A stretch of 64,000 nt of DNA. Origin: Zygaena filipendulae. Its lineage: Eukaryota > Arthropoda > Insecta > Lepidoptera > Zygaenidae. A program made the position numbers and the translations under genes. This document shows, piece by piece, positions 46,601 to 57,300 of the stretch (its first letter is position 1; each line of letters starts with the position of its first letter). Under the pieces are notes generated by a model. It made no database searches. It saw only the letters and a program-made list of their open reading frames with translations, and was not told the origin of the DNA. The stretch is taken from positions 5,914,001 to 5,978,000 of the forward strand of contig OU015664.1 in NCBI GenBank assembly GCA_907165275.2, read 5' to 3'.

Positions 46601-49600
46601 CAGCGGGCAAGTGGGCGTGCACGACGAGCGGCTCGTTGTACTTCAGTTGAACGCCGATCTGGTTCAGTGTGGTGGTCTGCACGGACACGCACAGGAACGT
46701 CTGCCCGTATTTCATGCCGGAGTTCGGATAGTCGTACGAGCTCACGTTCAAACCGTGTAGCACTGAAAAAAAATTTGGTCAACTAACTAGCCCATTCAAA
46801 AATATTGGACACGTATTTTTTTCTTTTTTTTACGTAATTAAAAAATAACAGCGATACCTACATTGAGTCGAAATGTCGTGCGACGTCACGTGTAAGCAGT
46901 AATGCAAGATAAGCAATAGTGTGTTAACCCACACTGGAGAAATTTTGAGTAAATCGTGTTTTAAAAGTATAGCGCCATTTTGTGTCAACCTTTTTTATGT
47001 TGAATATTGAGTTGCATATTTAAGCAATGTAATAAGGTAAACACATATTTAAAAAACGTTCCCTAACTCTCAATAAATCGTTCTGAATCAATATCTGCGT
47101 CCAAATAGAATTTTGATTTACATAACCCTGACATATACCTATCAATTTTAGATATTACTAGCTGTTCCTTGTAGTTCCATCCGCGTTAATTTTGGAGTTC
47201 CCGCAGGTATTCCGGGATAAAAAGTACCCTACGGTCTTTTCTGTACCCCTGACAATAGCGGAGGAAGTTATGCATCGCTCCCATACATAGCCCAATTTTT
47301 TTTTATTAAATGAGCTTCAACATAATATATGTTCCTTGAGTAATTCTAAGCATAACGTGAGGCTGGTCGGGGAGGGAGGGGTACAGTCATCATTAAAAAA
47401 ATCTATCCTCGTCGCAACTGGTGGCTACTAGGCAAGTTTGGTATAATTTTCGTATAAATCGAAGACGTATGAAGACGTAATTCATTGCTGATATTCATTT
47501 TCCATGCGTATTCATTTATTCACAAACGAACTCACATTCGCAGTTATTATGTGGGTGGGTTTACTCACCGTCGGGCACTGGCGGGAACCGCGGCACAGAG
47601 TGTATCAGCCACAGCGCAGTGAACTTGTCGCCCAGTATCACGCCCTTGGTGTGGCCGCTCTCCACTCGCGACTTCATGAACTTGGAGTGCATCTTACACA
47701 TCTCCGCCAAGTCGTAGTCGTCGTAATATCTATCGCCCAGTTTGAACTTTTTGTACTTCTTCACGCCCGGATGTTTCATTTGACCTCCAATACGGACATA
47801 CATTTTATAAACATCGTATAACGAGTAGGTAGTCTTATGCGAGCACAGCATGGCATTTATAATTTAAGTGTGATAATACAAGAAATTGGAATTTATAAAT
47901 CTAGTTATACCTAATTACCCATAGTTTGTTTGTTTGGTTGAACGCGGTAATCAGCAACTATTGGTTCGAATTGAAAATTATTTTGGTGTTGGATAGTTGG
48001 ATGTTACGTAAAGTTATATAGTCTAAAGTATAGACTATACCTACCTATAACATTATGCTACGACTAATAGAAGCGGAGCTTCATACTAACGCGGGCAAGC
48101 CGCGGATCAATGAAAAACCTAAAATTTAATCAAACAGATCAAAATCGAGATGAAAAGAATTGGTAATTCATAAATTTCAAACTAGGAATATAGGTAGATA
48201 TAGGTAAAATATAGCATACCAAAAACTGAAAAGGCAAGCGCAGGAGCTTTCTTTACTGCTTTGATAATAATAATAATTAATCTTTGCGCTTTGCTAATAA
48301 CTAATAAATTGTTTCATAAACGTTCACAGAATCTTAATAAACACGAGTAGTGGCTTAGTTTTTCTCCGATTGGAAAAAAATCTGCAACTGCAGCCGAAAA
48401 TATTAGAAAAATCCCAAAAATCTCTTAGTAGGTAAGGCTCTACATGGTAGCTGGTCTATTCTTATACTTTTGTATTAAACCTTCATTACCTCTTTTCCTT
48501 TTGGAATACATATTTGCGACAGTCTGCAGGATATCCGGTTGGTTCTCATTGGCCGGCGGTTGGTCATTGTACACCACCGATATTATATTTCTATCCTGAA
48601 AACATACCAATTACCTAATATTAAAATTTGTAAACACGCTCATTCTAATGCTAATTTCTTGCGGTTTTAGCGATAATTAGCACATAATGTGTTTGTAATT
48701 ACTATAAACTATTATATCTTTGTCCATAGAATGCTATAGAATGCTTTGTCCTGAATGGCTGACTGATGGATCAACGCACAGCCTAAACCGCTGATCGTAT
48801 AGTAGAGACCTGAAACTTGGAGGGTGTGTTCTTTGTATGACGTAGGCATCCGATAAGAAAGGATTTTCCGAAATTCTTCCCCTAAGGGGGTGAAAAAGTA
48901 GGGCAAATTTTGTATGGGACAACCTGATTCCTTGGTTCAATCTAACGTAAAAAACGTAAAAATCCTATTAGAACCATTTTCGACATCTACGCGGACGAAG
49001 TCACGAGCAAAAGCTAGTTCTTATTATAAAATTCTACGAGTAGGTATACCAGCTCATGGCGGATCTCAAAGAGAATATAATAATTCAGTCCGTTTTAGCA
49101 CAGTTTATCATTGTAGGTATAACCTGGTATAACGGTCCCAGTGTCCTCCCGACCATAGATCTAGGGTCGCCAATAGATAGATCTGACATAATCCATCCTC
49201 CTCTGAGCTTCGAAGGCGTGAGGTGCATATAAGCTACACCTTTCCTCACCAAAGGGTTCAGGTGATTTTTCTCTCTCGGCAACTTATAAATGTAAAACCT
49301 GCAATAACGACATCATCATATTAATTTCAAGACATTTTGACCTCCGTCTTGGGATTTGTCTTTTGTATTAATCTTAAGCTAAGGACAATTTCCAAATTAT
49401 TATACGTATGACGGAGTCCACATAAACTAACATTGCAAAAATAGGTATATTGTTCCATTAAGTCTTATTAACATATTACATGCCTAAATTACCTAACACA
49501 TAAACACAATCTGAAAAATTTCAAATAAAAAAGTGCAACTAGATTTTTATTTGAAACTACGTTGGTATTTTTGAATAGGTAGGTTGGTATTCATTAGAAA

Positions 49601-52591
49601 GACAAAGCAAAGAAACTGTATCAATGAATCAGAGACGTTTTAATAGGTATGAGCAATGATATTATAAGTCACTATTAGTGTGACTCATTGCTTATTGCCT
49701 ACAATTTGTTCAATTAGAACGTAAATATTTTCATAAATAGATTACAATAACTATTAATTAAAAATGCTACGATTTAAATATATTTAGTAGGTAGGTCCCT
49801 AGTCGATCCCCACGGTTTCTTTTAAGTTAATTTTGGAGTTCCCGAAGAAATTCCGGGATAAAAAGCACCCTACGTCACTCAGGAAGCTTTCTATAAGTAA
49901 AAGAATTTTTGCAAACGTTTAGGCGTTTTTGAGTTTATTAGGTACAAACAAACAAACATACAAAAAACCGAATCTTTTCGCTTTATTGTTAGTAGTATTG
50001 GTAGTAGCAGGTAGTATTAGTACCTAGTAGTATATTAATAGTAAAGAAAAATTTACTACATACATAGGTATAGAGTGTTTCGCAGTTTATTTCTCTTCCC
50101 GCAGGATAAAATTACATAGTACCTACCTATACACAATTCATTTCATATCACATATCACACACAGTACAGTTCATCCTTACTGAAATGTCTTTATTCCCTA
50201 TGAAGAAATACCTAATTTTGTATACAATTACCATATACTATATAATTAAACATTGTTACAATTATGTAACAACGTTAAATTGTTTTGATGAAATTAGGTT
50301 GTAGCGGGAGCAAGGGGAATGGTGAAATTGCTCGACCGCCACAAAAGGGAAAGCTTCCCGCCAGGCGAGGTGTTATAGGTATGCGCTTTTGCCCGAGGAA
50401 CCGCGGCTCCGACGGTAGATCCGTTGGCCTTCTCTTGCTGCCCCGAAGACCGTTGGCGTTCCAGTAGATCATCCTAAGCGACGTCTCACCTGCTACAGGA
50501 TGCTGGACATCCGGCTAAGTTTGACCTGGATGGGGTCAATCTGAGCGGGACGTCCAGCATCCGACTGTAGATAGACTGTTATAGATATGCAGGAAGGCGT
50601 CTAAACTTTGTTAGCGTGATTCAGAATTGTTTTTTTTTGTGAGCGTTGCTGTCTCAGTTCGTGATTTGTGGAGTAGAGGTCGCCACAGGTTTATGTAAGG
50701 AAATGTATTTTCTGTCACCACAACCAGAGAGAAGGTAATCACTACGACCACAACCAGAGAGAAGGTAATCACTACGTGACCACAACGACACGGCCGCAAG
50801 TTACACAAAAGCATTATACCTACCTACTTATTTCCAAAAAAAAGGTTATACCTACCTATGTTCCGGGAGGTCCCCGAAGATGGGAATTTAGTTTATCAGC
50901 GGAGCTAGGATGCGCAACATATGTTTATCGAACAAAAGATAAAATTGTCGATACAACAAATATTTGTGGGCGTCCAAGCAAAAAAGTGCAGTAGTGGAGT
51001 ATTGAGTTAAGACTAGATTCGGTTAAACATTTTTACCACTGGTAGACAACGATATATTATGTCGACGAGAATTGATAAAATGGCTCGATAAAATTTTATC
51101 ATGTTACGCATCCTAGCTTCACAGGTGAAGAGGCATTTGAACAATGATATTTTATATAGAATGTCTTTCCATTTGAATAACAAAAACGGCTAGTAGTCAG
51201 TAGGGGATAATTTCCGCCTTTTGCCCAATAGATCTCTCAGGTAAGAAACTTTTTTTACAAATATCTGTGTGAACCACCATGAATAAAAGATAATTATATT
51301 ACCTATCTATATATGACAGTAGGTACGTTTATTTTTGTGTTTCTAATGATGCCTATTGCTAAACTTCAGCAGTTTCGGCCATTATATACTCTTTGGTTTC
51401 GGCACTACGTTAAATGTAAAATATTTCAACGAGTTTAACTTGTCATAACAAAAAAATTAAAACCGACTTCCAAAAACACAAAACTAAAAATAAAAAGCTA
51501 AAAATAACAAAATACCGATTTAATCCAAAAGACAAAAACACACGTAATATTATTATTGGTTTGTGCTACCACTAATCGGTTTGAATTCGGTGACAAGCTC
51601 GCTGGTGTCTGCTCACTTGGGTTGTCCTGATCACGAAGAGCTGGTGGCGGGAGTTGACTTAGCCCATCTACCCCCTCCATATTTGGCTTGTCACCGACTT
51701 CATACCGATTAGTGGTAGGACAAACCAATAATAATATTACGTGTGTTTTTGTCTTTTGGATTAAATCGGTATTTTGTTATTTTTAGCTTTTTATTTTTAG
51801 TTTTTTAGTTTTGTGTTTTTGGAAGTCGGTTTTAATTTTTTTGTTAAAATTTTGATTATTTCTCGCTTTTAAGTGACTTAGTTCGTAATTTCTCTAAGTT
51901 ACAATAGCTTAATGTCAACTGCTTATCACCTTTTACAAAATATTGCTTTTCCCGACGCAGGGACGTTAATTGTTGAGGAGTTCTCCTAGTAGATCACCAT
52001 CAGTTTCACTTCACCATATACATTATGACGGGCATAAATTGTTTAGAAACCATTGTGGTCTTCATCATCAGTTCCTCTTCTTCAAATTTTGCTTTCCGAA
52101 AGCAAAGAAATGTTTTAATATAAAAAATACAAAAATCGCTATAAGTGTTCTCATAATTTTTGAAGAGTTCCCTCGATTACTCCAAGATCCCATCATCAGA
52201 TCCCGACTTGGTGGCAAAGGGACCTAATTGGGAGTATACCCTTTCAAACAAAAAAAGAAATTTTCAAATCGGTTCAACCGTCTTCGAGTAATCGGTGAAC
52301 ATACATAAAAAAAAAAAAAAAAAACATACATACAATCGAACATAGAACCTCCTCCTTTTTGGAAGTCGGTTAAAAATGAAACCTAACTAGTGTTTAAAAC
52401 ATATAGTTTCAAAGACACGAGTATTCATCTTCGTGTACCAAGACTTAGTACTAGATGTATAAAAGGCACGTATAAGTTACTCACCAATCAACCGGTTCAC
52501 CCTTCTCATTCCTGCATTGTGGCGTCAGGCACAAACACTCGAGGGCACATATTATTGTGAGCACGGTAATATATCTGCCACACAAACACAT
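43660..52591 (-). CDS. DNase II: Deoxyribonuclease II (acid lysosomal endonuclease), 8 exons
   Basis: Exons in transcript order: 52591-52485, 49298-49124, 48595-48490, 47784-47569, 46762-46534, 45991-45809, 44674-44512, 43767-43660. They total 1287 nt (428 aa plus stop), all GT-AG, phases 2,0,1,1,2,2,0. The protein has a signal peptide (about 1-21), then CRNEKGEPVDWFYIYKLP, VVYNDQPP, ESGHTKGVILGD, WLIHSVPRFPP, KYGQTFLCVSV, FNDDLYSGLVAE, NDHSKWAVA, YWVCVGDINR and SRGGGTVC. These are the DNase II landmarks in the usual order, including both catalytic HxK motifs (HTK and HSK). The enzyme cuts DNA at acid pH without metal in lysosomes, leaving 3'-phosphates, and clears DNA of engulfed cells. It is about 70 residues longer than the mammalian enzyme because of a Lys/Tyr/Asp-rich insertion between YNDQPP and HTKG, which holds a KRKR run at the exon 3/4 junction. 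Upstream in-frame ATGs exist (to 52723); this ATG was chosen because it starts the signal peptide. The exon 6 donor was placed at CA|GTACGT because only that keeps phase and matches the paralogue (both exons 183 nt). Confidence 0.93.
44128..44495. mobile_element. Foldback MITE (ATTGAGCGTGCCAGACACG family), copy 2, in DNase II intron 7
   Basis: AAGGTCCATTTATATCTACA...GACATTGAGCGTGCCAG at the left is matched by an inverted end CTGGCACGCTCAATGTC...TATAAACGGACCTT. The overall layout equals the 18 kb copy. Its right end is 16 bp from the exon 7 splice donor. Confidence 0.85.
46796..46893. mobile_element. Fragment of the TGACGTCA MITE family in DNase II intron 4
   Basis: AAATATTGGACACGTATTTT, TTACGTAAT and TTGAGTCGAAATGTCG match the left half of the 6.05 kb element; the right half is absent. 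It lies about 30 bp before the exon 5 acceptor in the minus-strand gene. Confidence 0.65.
47158..47275 (+). repeat. Core-repeat fragment in DNase II intron 4
   Basis: CTAGCTGTTCCTTGTAGTTC, GTTCCCGCAGGTATTCCGGG and TCTGTACCCCTGACAATAG. Confidence 0.65.
48755..49031 (-). repeat. CTGATGGATCAACGCACAGCC repeat in DNase II intron 2
   Basis: The same blocks as the 21.3 kb copy, then GGGGTGAAAAAGTAGGGCAA and a GCGGACGAAGTCACGAGC end. Confidence 0.65.
49800..49995 (+). repeat. Core repeat in DNase II intron 1
   Basis: CCCACGGTTTCTTTTAAGTT, AATTCCGGGATAAAAAGCAC, GTACAAACAAACAAACATAC and a CTTTATTGTTAGTAGTATTG end. Confidence 0.6.
50290..50570 (-). mobile_element. Possible LINE fragment in DNase II intron 1
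   Basis: On the minus strand a short frame reads IYWNANGLRGSKRRP, like the start of a LINE endonuclease domain (IxWNxNGLR), but diverges at once. The DNA (AGGATGATCTACTGGAACGC with flanking CCAGCATCC inverted copies) is more GC-rich than its surroundings. Family not assigned. Confidence 0.45.
50717..50776. repeat. Perfect 30-bp direct duplication in DNase II intron 1
   Basis: A 30-bp unit beginning ACCACAACCAGAGAGAAGG and ending CACTACG occurs twice back to back. Confidence 0.9.
50901..51121. mobile_element. MITE-like inverted repeat in DNase II intron 1
   Basis: AGCTAGGATGCGCAACAT at the left and ATGTTACGCATCCTAGCTT at the right are inverted. The pairing continues loosely (AAGATAAAATTGTCGATA against TCGATAAAATTTTATC). 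No ORF. Confidence 0.72.
51448..52372. mobile_element. Composite foldback element bounded by AACCGACTTCC ends, DNase II intron 1
   Basis: Left part: two nearly identical inverted arms of about 130 bp (51448-51575 and 51715-51845) share AAAACCGACTTCCAAAAAC, ATACCGATTTAATCC and CGTAATATTATTATTGG. Right part: an AAAAAAAA tract and a second TTTTTGGAAGTCGGTT at 52356-52371, so the whole block also has inverted ends. The right portion (52,050-52,372) has the look of a common lepidopteran retroelement 3' region (TCAAATCGGTTCAACCGTCT). No intact ORF. Confidence 0.7.
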
Positions 52592-54352
52592 GGCGATGCG
52601 TGCGCGCCGCACTAGCACCGCAGCCCGAGTAGAACAGACGCAGGAAGTTCGTATTACAGTGTGTTGATATAAAAGCGCGACGATGCCGCCGAACGCCACC
52701 TTCGATATTCGCATAACATCCAATTATTGTTTCCTTTGCATTTTTAGAAAAGAAAAAAAACAAACGCCGATTCAAAATTTGAATTTATTCGATTTTTTTT
52801 TTCGTCAAAGTCAGTTGTACACGACCGAATGCTGATTTTTTTTTAATATGCACTAAAAAATCCCCCTAAGCAAAGAGTAACGTTAATATTTTTTTTTGTA
52901 GGTATATTTTAACTAATTAGTCACAAAGTCATAAGAGAAGGAAAAGTGAAACGAGCGAAATATTATTCTCATCAAGCACAACGATGTCATGAGAGTGCAT
53001 TTGTATCAAATACAATAGGTGCCTAGATATTGACATGATCTACCGGCGAAGTTTTATAAACAAGAGTCGCAGTGGATTAATAACAACACAAATTATTATT
53101 AATGCCACTCTTAAATAAAAATTACATTAGCTACTGTTAGACAGGGATAATAATCAATTGAATATTGTTTACCAGGGTCATTATACATAATTAATAAGGC
53201 GCGATAAACAAAATAAATATAATATTTATTAATATAGTAATTCGGACCGTATAAAATATACTTTTTTAACTTAAATTACTATATGACACAATTATAACAA
53301 CATGGAAGACTTTTTTATAATATTATTGTAACAAACTGCACTTAACAATAATTCTCATATAAAAAATATAAGACATTCTATATTCATATATAATTTAATA
53401 AAAGAATTATAAAAATAACTTTGACAAAATATAAAACAAATATTTTAAAATAATAATAAACCCGTTTGTGGTGTTCTAATAGTTAAAATGTGAATTTAAA
53501 TGGCAAAACATTTGTGACGTTTCATTTCATACATTACAACATGTAATAGGTACAACAACAAGAAACAAGGGTGGACACGAATCGCATACATTTTTCAAAA
53601 CACGGGACCCACAGCCGTTAAATAGACACGCTTTCGTGGAATTCTTTATCTAAACTAATATAATAAAGGGGAAAGATTTGATGTTTTGTTTGTATAGATG
53701 TTTGTTACGATTTAACTCAAAAACTACTGGATCGATTTCAGAAAATTCTTTCACCATTAGAATGCCAAATTATCCCTAAGTAACATAGGCTATATTGTAA
53801 CCCGTAATGCCCGCGGGAACTCCGATACTGCCGCGGGTGAAACCGCGGGGAACAGCTAGTCATGTCGATATGTTTTTGATCTAAACTATTATAATATAAG
53901 TATAGATGAAAAATATACATCATCTACTATATTTTATCTAGCGCATCACTTTTTCTAACAAATTTTCCAATTTGACTAGTATTGGTCATGCATTTTGTTA
54001 CGTATCCACCCTGTTCATATGTAATAGCTGCGTTAGAACTATAGAAGACGAGGGACATCGTCAAGATCTAGAGCTTCATTTACCTAATAATATACGTAAA
54101 GAAATACACTGATATAAATCACTGAGAAACGTTTAACAAAAAAAAATGTTTTTTGGTGCATCGGCCAAAACACAAAGGGCAGAGGAGGTTGAATGACCTT
54201 TAGGTATGATCCATCTGCGCTTCGGTAAATTTACGCGCAGTTTTCGTGTTTTTTTTTTAATTGTTTTTTCATCAAAAAATAATATTGTGTTTTTAGATAC
54301 TTGACACAGTAGTCTGTATACATACTATAATAAATGAGCCCTGTTAGATAGC
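52592..54352. other. Spacer between DNase II start and dehydrogenase end
   Basis: It holds the DNase II 5' flank (GC-richer up to about 52,720), the 3' flank of the dehydrogenase and one core repeat. No further gene seen. Confidence 0.5.
53661..53860 (-). repeat. Core repeat between DNase II and the dehydrogenase
   Basis: GTTTGTTACGATTTAACTCA, TAATGCCCGCGGGAACTCCG and GGTGAAACCGCGGGGAACAG, complete. Confidence 0.72.
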
Positions 54353-57300
54353 TTACTGTTGTGTGGGCATCGACAGAGCAGCCTTGGCGTGCGTCACGTC
54401 GCTCTGCCGCCACAGCGACACCACCGTCTTCAGCTCCATAAAGAAGTCGAGCCCCTGCTTGCCGCAGAAGTGGTCGGTGCCCAGGAAGCTGCCCCGGGTG
54501 CCGGTGAACGAGAACATGGACAGCGGCACCGGTATGGGCACGTTCACGCCGACCTGGCCCACGTCGATCTCCGACACGAACCTCCTGGCGGTCGCGCCGT
54601 TGCCGGTGAATATTGCGGTGCCGTTGCCGTAGGGGTTGTCGTTGATTGTGCGTATGGCGTCGTCGATGGTGTCCGCGAACAGGCAGAGGAGCACGGGCCC
54701 GAAGATCTCCTCCTTGTAGCACTCCATGTGCGCGCCGACGTGCGTGAGGATGGTCGGCCCGACGAAGTTGCCTCTCTCGTAGCCGGCCACCTTCACGCCG
54801 CGGCCGTCTAGAGCCAGCTTCGCGCCCTCTCTGACGCCTGTTGGGATTTTGGTGATATGATTGGTTAAAAAGGACTACGCTGATGAAAATAAGCAATAAG
54901 GTAAAACTGTAAAAGTTAACAATACTGTAATATGATCTTACAGACTAAAACTAAAGAACTAAAACATGTTGTGTTAAAAGAAAATGAAAACAGTTAAGTT
55001 CACTGTAAATATTTGTTTAATTTTCTCGTTTTTAATTAGTTAGCTCATATACAGTACAGTATATACAGTACAGTTTTTGTGTATCCCCCCCCCCCCCCCC
55101 CCCTCAATTGTCACGTAGTAATTCATACGGTTTTTTTTTGCAAACAAAAAGTTGAATAAAATAATTTGGCTCATATTTGTCATTACTAATACGGCGGTTA
55201 CCGCGTATATAATTATTGTTTGAAAAAGCGCAGAAGACACTTAACCCTCCCTTCCCCCCTGTGGCCAAGCCTGTGGTATTTTAAACCCCCATACCCCTGA
55301 AGGGGTCACGTAGTAAGGGCACGTTCCTAAAAGTGTAAATGTATGCGGTACCGGATTCGACGAGCCGCAGCACCCTCTGCTTGGCGGCGACGGAGATGAG
55401 CGGGCCCACGTCGGCGCCGGGCTCGTGGCCCGCGCACACGCGCAGCGAGCGCGCGCGCTCCACCAGCTCCGGGATCCACTCCCGTGACTCACCTATTGTT
55501 TGGTTTTGGTTTTTTTTTTACTTTTCATTAAAAATCGGCCAGATACCTACTCGTCCATTATCCCGGCGGATGGTAACGGGCGTGATGGACACAGTCTAAA
55601 AATCAAAGTTCTATTTTGTCCGTCATTTTCATGCGGTCTCACCACTAGATAGAATGATTCATGGGGAAGGTTTATATCTATAGTTTATCTTGGAATTCCA
55701 GCGGAAACTTTGAAATTAACGCGGGTAAAACCGCGGGGAACAGCTAGTTTATAATAAATAGTAAGGTATAAGAATTAAACTATTATGCCACACTACACTA
55801 CTATTGAGTACGCACCCACGAAGATGGCGGTACTGAGCGCCATGCAGCGCTGGCCGGCGGCGCCGAACGCGGCCCCGGCCAGCTGGTTCAGCGTGTGCTC
55901 CTTGTTCGCGTCCGGCATCACCACGCCGTGGTTCTTGGCGCCCATGTTGCACTGCACGCGTTTGCCTGCCAGTGACAACTTACATTTAGGGTATGTTCCG
56001 AAATGCACTGCGAGCACTGTAGGGTATGACGTCAATTCAGTATACTGCGGAGCCGTTCCTATAAAGTTAGCTATGCAGAGCCATGCCATTGTCATGTCAC
56101 GCTGTCGACCACTCATGTCAACCGAGCTTCGTGATCAAGATCACTGAGCTCACCTTAGCTCGAAAGTGCCAGTGCTCACAGTACAAAAATAGCGACGCTT
56201 ATGGCGTCATACCACCTACTGCGGGCCGGATACTCCAGTAGTTTACTGGAAGTTATATGTGTGTGTTTGTGTTGATGTGTGCGTGTATGTGTTGATGTGT
56301 GCGTGTATGTGTTGATGTGTATGCGTGTATGTGTATGTGTTGATGTGTGTGCGTGTGTGTGTGTGTTGTGTGTGTTTGTGTGCGTGTGTGTGTGTGTTGT
56401 GTGTGTTTGTGTGCGTGTGTGTGTGTGTTGTGTGTGTTTGTGTGCGTGTGTGTGTGTGTGTTTGTGTGCGTGTGTGTGTATGTGTTGATGTGTGTGCGTG
56501 TGTGTGTATGTGAGCGTATGTGCACGCTCACCGGCGGCGGAGGCCCGCGCGTAGATGTGCCAGCCGGCCGCGTCGCCGCCCACGAACGAGACGGCGCGCA
56601 CGTGCGGGCTGTCGCACAGGAAGTTGACGGGCTCGCGCGTACCGTGTATCACCTGCCGCGCCGAAACCAAGATAATTATTAAAAAACTATTACTACTACG
56701 TTATGCAACATGTTGGGCGCCAAACTTCACGCAAACTTGAAGGAAGAGGGCATCCTAAGATCTCTTACCAGCTCTTCAGTTGGTTTATTTCGGGTTAAGT
56801 GTGTGTGTGGGGGCGGGGGGTAAATAGGGATGTTGACGACTTTAGAAAATCAATTCTAATTAGTCCGTCAGTCAGTCAAATAAATGCAAAATATACACAG
56901 ATAAAGCGCATCAGGGTGGGAGCTCGTAACGTCACTAACCGCTACAAGGCGCCATACAAACTGCACCGGTTAGTGACGTCACGCAAAATTTCAACTCGAT
57001 GTATCGCCGTTATTTTTTTATTACGTAAAAAAAGAAAAAAAATACCTATCCAAGGTTTGTTTATTAATCTACAAGACGGACTAAAAAAAAATTGTCAACA
57101 TGCCCATTCTGCTTAGATAAAATAATACTGAAACATAGTGTCGAGGGTGTGTTTGAAGTGCACAGTACGCACGTTGACGACGCCCGGCGGCGCGCCGGCC
57201 TCCGCCAGCAGCTCCATCATGGCGAGCGTGGCGCCCGGGTCCTGCTCGGAGGGCTTCAGGAGGCACGTGTTGCCGGTCACCAGCGCCGCCGGGAACATCC

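Noticed and set aside
52592..52723. N-terminal extension of DNase II from an upstream in-frame ATG
   Set aside because: It would bury the signal peptide and gives basic, non-conserved residues; more likely 5' UTR.
54231..54896. 221-codon Arg-rich minus-strand frame
   Set aside because: An out-of-frame shadow of dehydrogenase exon 10, where GC-rich third positions suppress stops.
56176..56670. Thr/His-repeat frames over the GT microsatellite
   Set aside because: Simple-sequence translation only; the true exon ends at 56532.
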